A DNA stretch of 38,472 nucleotides from Gammaproteobacteria bacterium (lineage in GTDB: Bacteria > Pseudomonadota > Gammaproteobacteria > JAPPPA01), in assembly GCA_030425645.1 (NCBI GenBank), contig JAUHZK010000014.1, positions 1-38,472 of the forward strand. Direction: 5' to 3'. The notes beneath the pieces were generated by a model. The model saw nothing but the letters and a program-made list of their open reading frames with translations, did no database searches and was not told the DNA's origin. Positions 15,610 to 22,689 of the stretch are shown here, in pieces; position 1 is the stretch's first letter; each line of letters begins with the position of its first letter. A program made the position numbers and the translations under genes.

Positions 15610-17412
15610 TTAAGGTTGTGGCTGAGACGTTGGATTCCCAACGACAGCCGCTCCCGTTACTACTCGCTCTATGCCGTCTATGCTGCCATTTAGACCATAA
15701 GTAAACCCTGCGCCTGCCGGTACAGAGTTGCCACCGGCGTCAACAATATTTGGCGAGAAACTTCCATTGTAGAAACCCGTGTCGAATTCACAGGTCACTT
15801 GTCCGCACGCTTGCCCGGTAACGCTACCGGTTAAGAAACTTCCCGAAAATGGTAAAGCACCACCATTCAAAATGTCACCTGTGCCGCTAGCCTGCCAAGT
15901 GGCGCCATCAATATTTAGGCCCAGATCTAACGCAACAAAACCCTCGGTAAAGTCGGCAAACATATTCGCTGTACCTAATACACCAGCATTGCCAAGATCA
16001 TTTGTGGGCTCTGTAGCTCCGACTAATACGTAATCTGCCGATGCAGTAATGTTAGCTAGCGGCTCGCCCGTTACCGGTAAGCCGTAAACCCAATGCACGC
16101 TTTCTTCGCCAGACAAAGTCACCGTCTCGTTATTACCGTCTGGCCCAGGGTTTGCAGTAAATTCACCTTCAGCCCACCGGCCCCATTCAAAGCCCGTAGC
16201 GGTATCAGCACCCTTATTGCGAATTTGCGCTGTATCAACGCTGACACCCACGATACTTAACGTAGTTTGAAGGCCTCCGCCCTCTGTCTGGAATGGCGAA
16301 TACTGCGATACAAACTCTCTTAAGGAACCATCTGTTGCGATCACTGCCTGAGCGTCATCATTCACAGCTTGGCCCAAAACAATTTCTGGCAAGTTATCAT
16401 TTTTAATACCACTGAAAGAAACGGTGCGGCCGTCTGATGCCAACTCTTGAGGCGTTTCTAAATTTTGGCCCGCCGTGGTTTCTGGCGGATTTTGCGGACT
16501 CGGCGGTTCATTAGAGGTTTGCGTACCGGAAGAGATAGGCGCGTTTTGCTCGTTGTTTAAACTGTCGCCACTGCTTTGGTTGTCACTCTCGTCATTTTCA
16601 GCTTGACTCCCCTCACCAGTGCCTTCTGTGCCACCTTCTCCAGACTCGTTTGGTGACTGGCTGTTACCGCTATTACTGGCATTGCCACTATCGGCACCTT
16701 GTTGCCCTTCACCTTCACTCTGGTCACTGCCTTCACCTTCGTCCCCATCTTCATCACCACCCAAAATTCCAGCAGGTGGACGTAAACGAAGCGCGGGAGC
16801 AATGCCAGATTCAGCACTTGCGTACTCTCCAGCGTTTACATCAATGGATCCAAATTGGTTAAAGATGCGCACAATGCCGTCTCGTACCGCCACGTTTAAC
16901 ACGAACCCGCCGTTCCTTCCCGGAAGCAACACCGCCGTGAAGTCGGTGCCACGAATCCCCATCGTCGCGACGGGGGTTTTGACGCTCATAGCGTCTGGAT
17001 TATCTTTGGTAATACTGCCTGACACGGCACGCATGCCGCCTTTAAGCAGGCCCAAGACGGCAGAACCACCTCCACCAACGACAAGACTCGCGTCATTGTT
17101 GGCAGTTGTAGGCGCGTAAGTTTCTATCACTAACTCGGTAGACGGGCGCAATGCCGTACGAGCGCCATCAACAAACTGAATTTGAGCGCGCCCCTTTTCT
17201 CCAGTCACGACTTTATCGCCTTGGTAAAGCTCAGTACCTTTCGCGCCGTTCTCAACGCTACCATCAACACGCACGATTTCGACGCCACGCACCGCAAACA
17301 AAATAGAACCCACGGAGTCGGCAGCGTGCGCAATCGACGCGCCCGCGCTAGCGAGGCAAAGCAATAGGCCGTAAAGAAAAGCCTTGGGTAGCATCAACTT
17401 AACGGAAGTCAT
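15610..17412 (-). CDS. Secreted FecR-domain protein with acidic linker and C-terminal barrel-like domain
   Basis: This 600-aa protein has a signal peptide (MTSVKLMLPK, hydrophobic core, cleavage after AHA near residue 30) and no lipobox. A FecR domain follows (about 40-200; GKGRAQIQFVDGARTALRP-type pattern and MGIRGTDFTAVL). Next is a long acidic, Ser/Gly/Glu-rich disordered stretch (about 215-330), then a C-terminal beta-rich domain with alternating Gly/aromatic strands (WGRWAEGEF, YNGSFSP) that recalls the small barrels of TbpB-like proteins. It has no sigma-factor partner, so a FecR-type signalling role is unlikely; stand-alone secreted FecR domains are common beside CHASE2 cyclases. Its ATG overlaps the end of the upstream TPR/barrel gene by 14 bp, so the two are coupled and the TPR/barrel protein might export it. 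The last point is inference. Confidence 0.82.
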   Translation of the reverse strand: MTSVKLMLPKAFLYGLLLCLASAGASIAHAADSVGSILFAVRGVEIVRVDGSVENGAKGTELYQGDKVVTGEKGRAQIQFVDGARTALRPSTELVIETYAPTTANNDASLVVGGGGSAVLGLLKGGMRAVSGSITKDNPDAMSVKTPVATMGIRGTDFTAVLLPGRNGGFVLNVAVRDGIVRIFNQFGSIDVNAGEYASAESGIAPALRLRPPAGILGGDEDGDEGEGSDQSEGEGQQGADSGNASNSGNSQSPNESGEGGTEGTGEGSQAENDESDNQSSGDSLNNEQNAPISSGTQTSNEPPSPQNPPETTAGQNLETPQELASDGRTVSFSGIKNDNLPEIVLGQAVNDDAQAVIATDGSLREFVSQYSPFQTEGGGLQTTLSIVGVSVDTAQIRNKGADTATGFEWGRWAEGEFTANPGPDGNNETVTLSGEESVHWVYGLPVTGEPLANITASADYVLVGATEPTNDLGNAGVLGTANMFADFTEGFVALDLGLNIDGATWQASGTGDILNGGALPFSGSFLTGSVTGQACGQVTCEFDTGFYNGSFSPNIVDAGGNSVPAGAGFTYGLNGSIDGIERVVTGAAVVGNPTSQPQP

Positions 17413-19303
17413 AACGCGCTCCTACTGAGGCTTTAATGCCATCGCTGTCGTAAAGCGACAAGGTAGAGTCTGTCAGCGTTGCATCAATGTTAAAGAGCCA
17501 TTTTAAATTTGGTGTAAAGCTCGAAAACTTAGCCATACCTAAGCCAAGCAAGTAGCTCTGATCTACGCGTTTGTCTGTTCCCACAATCGCGGCGTCATAA
17601 CGCGCCTCTAACCCAACCAGCGAGAACGTGAACAAAGTAGAACTCCAAGCCACAAAGTTCAGACTGGCCTGGCCGCCATATACTTGCTTGCTGTTAATCG
17701 CGGCGTCTGCATCCACGTCTTGATAAATACCACCGAAACTGGCGTTCAGCCGATACGGGCCATCCCAGTAACGCGTCGCACCGGCTGCCAAGGTAATGTC
17801 GTTACCGTCTTTTGACGATTGGTCACTTTCGTAGCTTTGCGTGGCAAATCGCAATTGCGCATTCCCGGTCCACTTGCTTGCTAGGCGCGTACCGCCGTAA
17901 ACCGACGCAGCCACGGTATTGTTGTTGAAATCCCCACCCACATGGGTACGGCCGACATCAATACCCGCACCAAGCAACTTATCGCCCAGCTGATATTCAA
18001 AACGCGTAAATGCTTTGGCGGCCAATGTGTTTACAAAACTGGCATCGGTATTACTTCGACCCTCTAACTGACCACCAGCACGCAAGAAATAACGCGGTTT
18101 AAATTGATTGCTGTACAACAAACCTGCTGCATAAGCGGCAAACGGCGAAGACGTTTCCAAACTTTCTTTATTCAGCGTTAAGCCTTGGATAGCAGCAGGC
18201 ACTCCATTGATGCCCGAAAATGGCTGCTCAACACTGGTGGCACCATTAGCGTTACTGTCATAACCCACGCGGCCTTCTACAAACGGCGTCAGGCTGCGTA
18301 GCTTGCTATCCAGATAATCTTGAATGGCCACCAAGTACCGCTCGCTTAGCGCTTTAGCCTTAGGCGGCGGGTTTTGTGCCAATACAGCCTCAAACTGTTC
18401 TTTAGAGTCTGCGTAATCACCATTTGCGTAGTAGGCACGCGCTAGCTCTAAACGAGCGCCACCGTGGTTAGGCTGCAGATTCAATACACGGGAAAGAATG
18501 AAGATTGCTTGGTCAGCCGCACCCGCATCTACGGCTGCGGTACCCAATACATAGTCAAAGCTTACGTCACCCGCACCTTGTGCCTCATGCGGCTGCAACA
18601 GTGCAAACGCTTGCACAGGCTGAGCGTTCGCCAGTAACACCTTGGCCTGTTGAACAAGTACAGCTAAAGAGGCAGGCGCTGCCGAGAGATGAGCCACTTG
18701 CGATTGGTTTAGCGCAGCGGTATCTACCCATGGCTTTGGTTTTGGCACTGGCTTGCTGCGAACAGCGGAGGCAGGCTGATCGTGATCAAATTCCTTCCAC
18801 TGGGTCACATCGCCAACATACGGCAGCCCAAGCATTTTGCGGTTAAGGTTAATGTTTAATAGTTGCCCGCTGTCCATTCGGCTATAACCGGATTGCGGCA
18901 AAGGTAAAACACTCCCCTCTGCTTGGCGCGCAACAGCTAGAGCATCATAAATTCTACTAACGCGGGCCTTTATGCCAGCCGCATCGGTTGGCAGCAATTG
19001 CAGCGCCAACGCCCTAAAACCCACCTGCGCCTTGTCGTAATCAGCAGTCTCTAGATAAGACACGGCTCTCAGGGTTTCAAATTCGGCGTCGCCGGCAAAG
19101 AGGCTCTCTGCTGCGTTAAGGGAATCTAAGGCCGATTGACTCTGGCCTTTGGCTAACAGATAAAACGCCTTGTCTAGAACTGCGCCGTAGTCTGCGTAGC
19201 CATTGCCAAATACCGGCGCCGCTAAACAAGCTGCCACTGCAACCGCAAGCGATTGCTGCCACCCGCGTAGCCACATGCGCCGCCACCTGTAGGTAAACCC
19301 CAT
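17399..19303 (-). CDS. TPR plus outer-membrane beta-barrel protein (Slam/DUF560-like)
   Basis: After a signal peptide (hydrophobic AVAVAACLAAPVFG) come TPR-type helical repeats (AESLFAGDAEFETLRAVSY; YYANGDYADSKEQFEAVL) over about 300 residues. A C-terminal barrel of about 290 residues follows, opened by FVEGRVGYDSNANG and ending in YDFR, with a penultimate aromatic residue as in many outer-membrane proteins. This order matches surface lipoprotein assembly modulators (Slam, DUF560) and TPR-barrel polysaccharide exporters such as PgaA; I favour Slam-like with modest certainty. The start is ambiguous: the frame is open from GTG 19375, while ATG 19303 gives a normal signal peptide with an Arg-rich n-region and ATG 19276 has an AGGTGG ribosome site. 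It sits 3' of the cyclase gene and overlaps the FecR gene by 14 bp. Confidence 0.78.
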   Translation of the reverse strand: MGFTYRWRRMWLRGWQQSLAVAVAACLAAPVFGNGYADYGAVLDKAFYLLAKGQSQSALDSLNAAESLFAGDAEFETLRAVSYLETADYDKAQVGFRALALQLLPTDAAGIKARVSRIYDALAVARQAEGSVLPLPQSGYSRMDSGQLLNINLNRKMLGLPYVGDVTQWKEFDHDQPASAVRSKPVPKPKPWVDTAALNQSQVAHLSAAPASLAVLVQQAKVLLANAQPVQAFALLQPHEAQGAGDVSFDYVLGTAAVDAGAADQAIFILSRVLNLQPNHGGARLELARAYYANGDYADSKEQFEAVLAQNPPPKAKALSERYLVAIQDYLDSKLRSLTPFVEGRVGYDSNANGATSVEQPFSGINGVPAAIQGLTLNKESLETSSPFAAYAAGLLYSNQFKPRYFLRAGGQLEGRSNTDASFVNTLAAKAFTRFEYQLGDKLLGAGIDVGRTHVGGDFNNNTVAASVYGGTRLASKWTGNAQLRFATQSYESDQSSKDGNDITLAAGATRYWDGPYRLNASFGGIYQDVDADAAINSKQVYGGQASLNFVAWSSTLFTFSLVGLEARYDAAIVGTDKRVDQSYLLGLGMAKFSSFTPNLKWLFNIDATLTDSTLSLYDSDGIKASVGARYDFR

Positions 19304-19402
19304 CGATTCGTTCCGAATTTTGTCAACATTAAAGAAACGCACTATTAGTATGCGCCACATGCGTAACATTCTCACGCAAAAAACATATGCTCAGCGTAAA
19401 CC

Positions 19403-19416
19403 ATACATTAATGTAT
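19403..19416. promoter_or_regulatory. 14-bp perfect palindrome overlapping an internal promoter
   Basis: ATACATTAATGTAT is a perfect palindrome in the gap between the cyclase and TPR/barrel genes. It overlaps the predicted -10 box at 19412-19417 and extends to the expected start site, where a bound dimer would affect transcription. Confidence 0.45.
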
Positions 19417-19440
19417 AGCTTAGCTACGGGCTTTTAACAA
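19412..19440 (-). promoter_or_regulatory. Predicted internal promoter for the TPR/FecR/giant lipoprotein genes
   Basis: On the minus strand TTGTTA (19440-19435) and TATACA (19417-19412) are 17 bp apart, each 4/6 to consensus. Start would be near 19405. It would allow the three surface-protein genes to be read without the cyclase gene. Confidence 0.4.
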
Positions 19441-19451
19441 TTTAAGCTCGC

Positions 19452-21689
19452 TTATTTACTGGTGTGCGTGAATACACCATCCCAGTCTTGTCCCGGTGGG
19501 TTCGCCTCAAATACGCTTATTCGCTCAAGGTAAGTCGAATAAACCAAGCGCTCTTCAAACTCGCTCACTAGCCGGCTGATGGTGGCGCGCGCTTGCGCCC
19601 AGTCTTGAGCTCGGTACGCCTCTAGCGCCTCAACCCACGCTGCCAGTTCCTCCCGCTCGCTTGCCGACACGTCCTCGACTTTTGCCACGGGCTCGTAAAT
19701 GCGCACCGGCTCCTGCTTGCCTTTTACGCGTACTGAATCTAACTCTCGATATTCAAACTGCGGCGCGGCAACGGCAGTGTATTCACTCACAATAAATTGC
19801 ACGCCATATTGCTTGGTGAGCCCTTCTAAACGCGAACCGAGATTTACCGTATCGCCTAACACGGTGTAGGCCATGCGGAACTCAGAACCCATGTTGCCAA
19901 CATTCATAGGGCCGGAATTAGCACCTACCCCAATTTTAATTTCTGGCCACCCTTTGCTTTTAAAGTGGGGCTGCAAGGCGTCTAGGGCTTCAATCATTTT
20001 TAAGCCGGCCACCACACTGTGATAGGCGTGCTCGTCGTCATGCAACGGCGCGCCCCAAAAAGCCATCACCGCATCACCCATGTATTTGTCGATAGTGCCG
20101 CGATTTTCGTGAATAACACGAGTAATCGGGGTCAGAAACTCGTTCATTAGCTGTGTCAGTTCTACTGGGTCAAGCCCTTCTGAAATGGTAGTAAAGCTCC
20201 TGACGTCTGAAAACAGCACCGACATCTCTCGGTTTTCGCCTTCCAAACTAACTTCTTCCTCTGAGTTATTCAGATCAGCCACTAACTCTTCAGGAATGTA
20301 TTGCCCAAACACCTTAGACAAATGTCGCTTTTTACGAGATTCAACGGCGTAAGAGTACGCAAACTGCAACAAAAACAAACTGATAGCCAAACCAATACTG
20401 GCGGCCACCGGAATATTCAAGTCATGCGCCTGCCAGCCGTATAAGCCAGCGTAAAAAATCAGCACGACCAACCCCACCAAGCCGCTAACGCCCAATGCCG
20501 CTGGTAGCAAACTCAATAAACTAATAATGCCCGCAATCAGAATTAGCACGACGAGTTCAACGCCCTGCATATATTGGGGGCTACTTTTGAGGCCGCCGTT
20601 CATAATGCCGTGTACAAGATTCGCGTGAATCTCCACCCCAACAAATCTCGCCCCCACCGGCGTCGCTCGCAGATCTAATAACCCTGGCGCACTGGTACCA
20701 ATGAGCACCACGCTATCAAATAAAGTTTCAATATCCGCAGTGCCATTTAGAACATCCACAACGGAAACGTAGGGGAATGCACCAGACCGCCCTTGGTAAG
20801 GCACTAGAGCATTTAGCTGGCCATCGACAGGGATAAAGCGCTCACCTAGCTGCAACCCTTCTAAGTTCAGATCATCCAGCGGTGCACCTTCCGGGTTTGC
20901 AAATACAAACTGTAATGCAGGACTGCCCAACGCGAGGCGAGCCACAGAAAGCGCCAACGAGCTATAAACGTCTCCTTGATATGCCTGCATTAAAGGCACA
21001 CGTCGAAAAATACCGTCGCGATCCACATTCGGGTTACTGAAAAACCCTGCCCGTTCGGCCGCAAACATGTGCATATCATAAGGGGCCACAAATCCAGCCC
21101 CTTCGGCAAATGGCAATGCCAGCTCGCCTAGTTGATCTTTGCCGTATAGAGGCTCTGGCAACATACCCGCCCCTACCGGCTCATCTGGCGCTAAGCGGTC
21201 TTTAAATACGTAACCCAGCACCACATTTCGGCCGATTAACGACCCTGCGAAAGTTTCGTCGGTGTTCCAGCGCTCACGAGCCGAGGCCAATACCGTGGTT
21301 TCTTGGGCGGAAAGCTCAAGCTGCCCTTCCAAGTCATCTAACAAGATGAGCGCTGAAGCCTCATAGGGTTCAGCAAACACAATATCGAAGCCCACCGTGT
21401 TCACGCCGTAATCATCAAACAGACTATCGACCATCTTCGCGAGCACGTCGCGGGACCACGGCCAGTGGCCTAGCTCGGCAATGCTTTTTTCGTCAATATC
21501 AACAATCACCACCGAACGTGGCTTTTCGTCAGGCAAAGCCATGCGCAAGCGCGCGTCGTAAAGGTAACGCTCTACCTGCGCCACCATTTCCAAGCGCCAC
21601 TCGCCCTTGACGTGCATAAAAAACACAGCGGTAACAGCAATAGCAATAGCTAACCGAAATATCAGACCCTTGAGGCGTTTTAGTTGCAC
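19452..21689 (-). CDS. CHASE2-domain membrane adenylate/guanylate cyclase
   Basis: This 745-aa class III nucleotide cyclase turns ATP (or GTP) into a cyclic nucleotide. Order: N-terminal membrane helix (about 9-27), extracytoplasmic CHASE2 sensor (about 30-350; VVIVDIDEKSIAELGHWPWSRD), three close membrane helices (about 370-450), and the cyclase domain (about 485-665). Catalytic features are intact: metal Asp in LFSDVRSF and GDAVMAFWG, Lys in IDKYMGD, and the NLGSRLEG Asn/Arg pair. The start is GTG at 21689 with a weak GAGAA ribosome site; a later ATG would remove the first helix. It heads the minus-strand unit with the TPR/barrel, FecR and giant lipoprotein genes, and is divergent (131 bp) from the cytochrome operon. 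The signal sensed is unknown, and the choice of ATP or GTP cannot be settled from motifs alone. Confidence 0.93.
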   Translation of the reverse strand: MQLKRLKGLIFRLAIAIAVTAVFFMHVKGEWRLEMVAQVERYLYDARLRMALPDEKPRSVVIVDIDEKSIAELGHWPWSRDVLAKMVDSLFDDYGVNTVGFDIVFAEPYEASALILLDDLEGQLELSAQETTVLASARERWNTDETFAGSLIGRNVVLGYVFKDRLAPDEPVGAGMLPEPLYGKDQLGELALPFAEGAGFVAPYDMHMFAAERAGFFSNPNVDRDGIFRRVPLMQAYQGDVYSSLALSVARLALGSPALQFVFANPEGAPLDDLNLEGLQLGERFIPVDGQLNALVPYQGRSGAFPYVSVVDVLNGTADIETLFDSVVLIGTSAPGLLDLRATPVGARFVGVEIHANLVHGIMNGGLKSSPQYMQGVELVVLILIAGIISLLSLLPAALGVSGLVGLVVLIFYAGLYGWQAHDLNIPVAASIGLAISLFLLQFAYSYAVESRKKRHLSKVFGQYIPEELVADLNNSEEEVSLEGENREMSVLFSDVRSFTTISEGLDPVELTQLMNEFLTPITRVIHENRGTIDKYMGDAVMAFWGAPLHDDEHAYHSVVAGLKMIEALDALQPHFKSKGWPEIKIGVGANSGPMNVGNMGSEFRMAYTVLGDTVNLGSRLEGLTKQYGVQFIVSEYTAVAAPQFEYRELDSVRVKGKQEPVRIYEPVAKVEDVSASEREELAAWVEALEAYRAQDWAQARATISRLVSEFEERLVYSTYLERISVFEANPPGQDWDGVFTHTSK

Positions 21690-21741
21690 TAAGTGGTTCT
21701 CAGTAAAAACAAATCGTTATTGAACATTCGTATCAATTTGT

Positions 21742-21770
21742 TTGAAAGCATATGTCACATTCGACATACT
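21742..21770 (+). promoter_or_regulatory. Predicted promoter of the cytochrome operon
   Basis: TTGAAA (21742-21747, 5/6) and CATACT (21765-21770, 4/6) are exactly 17 bp apart, in the 131-bp divergent gap. The start would be near 21777, about 45 nt before the first ATG. No equally good promoter was found for the divergent cyclase gene. Confidence 0.5.
21751..21768. promoter_or_regulatory. Inverted repeat TATGTC-N6-GACATA over the -10 box (candidate operator)
   Basis: Perfect 6-bp arms (21751-21756, 21763-21768) with a 6-bp spacer cover the spacer and -10 region of the cytochrome-operon promoter. The size fits a dimeric helix-turn-helix regulator. It does not match the FNR (TTGAT-N4-ATCAA) or CRP (TGTGA-N6-TCACA) patterns. 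Confidence 0.4.
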
Positions 21771-21820
21771 GACTACGCCTATACCAAATAAAGCTATGCA
21801 GAGCCGTCCGAATACACGCC

Positions 21821-22684
21821 ATGCATCAATCAACCCTTCGATACAAAAAAGCACGCTGGCTTAAACTCGCCACGCTGCTGGTTGTCGGTTCTATCACTGC
21901 TTACGCGTGGCACTCGCCCCAACCCGTTGCAAATGGCGGCACTTGGCTTGGGTACACGCTAGGCACCATCGGTGCACTTTTAATTGTGTGGTTGGCTTGG
22001 TTTGGCATCCGCAAGCGGAGCTACAAAAACCCGCGCGGTACCGTACAAGGCTGGCTTTCCGCACACGTTTACTTAGGTTCTGCCTTAATCATCGTTGGCA
22101 CCCTACACACCGGCTTCCAATTCGCTTGGAACTTACACACCCTTGCCTACGTTTTAATGTGCCTAGTGATTGTCAGCGGCTTCTGGGGCATTGTGGTCTA
22201 CGTACGTTACCCAACCGAACTCAGCAGCAACCGGCAAAATAAAACCCAATCTGAGCTGCTCGCGCAATTGGAAGACGCCGACCGACAGGTTGTCACCGCC
22301 ACGCAAAAATTAGACACCTCTTTGCGGGATGCCGCAGATAGCAGCATTGAATTAACCTCGCTAGGTGGTTCTGCCTTCCGACAACTGAGAAAACGCGACT
22401 TTTCCACAGTAGTAATCGACGGCAAGGAACAAGCGAACCCCAACCAACGGGCGGTTATTTCTCACTTTGCAGCCCTCATGGGCAGCAACGACGCCAATCT
22501 TAACGCTTCGTTGCGAACCGCCATTGAGGCACTCAACCGTCGGAGCGAACTACTAGAGCGAATCCGGAAAGATATACGTATTCGTGCAATGTTGGACATT
22601 TGGCTGATGCTGCATATTCCTGCAACCATTGCACTTATCACCGCACTCACCGCACATGTTGTGGTGGTATTTCTGTACTGGTAA
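21821..22684 (+). CDS. Membrane protein with two bis-His sites, probable di-haem cytochrome b
   Basis: The 287-aa product has about five membrane helices (roughly 14-30, 41-62, 79-98, 105-128, 259-285). Between the last two lies a cytoplasmic, coiled-coil-prone segment (130-258), placed inside by the positive-inside rule. Two helices each carry a pair of His exactly 14 residues apart: His82/His96 in the third and His265/His279 in the fifth. This is the classic spacing for two haem b groups stacked across the membrane in b-type cytochromes. I infer a di-haem quinol- or electron-carrying cytochrome b. It opens a nine-gene operon rich in cytochromes c; the next gene starts 5 bp after its stop. 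The family was not recognised by name. Confidence 0.82.
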   Translation: MHQSTLRYKKARWLKLATLLVVGSITAYAWHSPQPVANGGTWLGYTLGTIGALLIVWLAWFGIRKRSYKNPRGTVQGWLSAHVYLGSALIIVGTLHTGFQFAWNLHTLAYVLMCLVIVSGFWGIVVYVRYPTELSSNRQNKTQSELLAQLEDADRQVVTATQKLDTSLRDAADSSIELTSLGGSAFRQLRKRDFSTVVIDGKEQANPNQRAVISHFAALMGSNDANLNASLRTAIEALNRRSELLERIRKDIRIRAMLDIWLMLHIPATIALITALTAHVVVVFLYW

Positions 22685-22689
22685 GCATC

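Noticed and set aside
16619-17119. 166-codon + strand open frame opposite the FecR gene
   Set aside because: Its Ser/Pro-rich composition is the mirror of the acidic Ser/Gly/Glu linker on the other strand.
15610-17412. FecR anti-sigma/sigma regulator role
   Set aside because: It has a signal peptide and no cytoplasmic sigma-binding region or membrane helix, and no FecI-type gene is beside it. The ECF pair at 33283-34582 is of the RskA type and in another operon.
21720-21736. FNR-like site TTGA-N9-TCAA in the divergent gap
   Set aside because: FNR sites have TTGAT-N4-ATCAA, that is six bases between TTGA and TCAA; nine bases is the wrong spacing.
22600-22689. ATG start at 22600 for the FHA-decahaem protein
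   Set aside because: It would overlap 85 bp of the last membrane helix of the cytochrome b gene and add a Cys/His-rich N-terminus read out of frame from that helix; the GTG at 22690 fits the operon spacing better.
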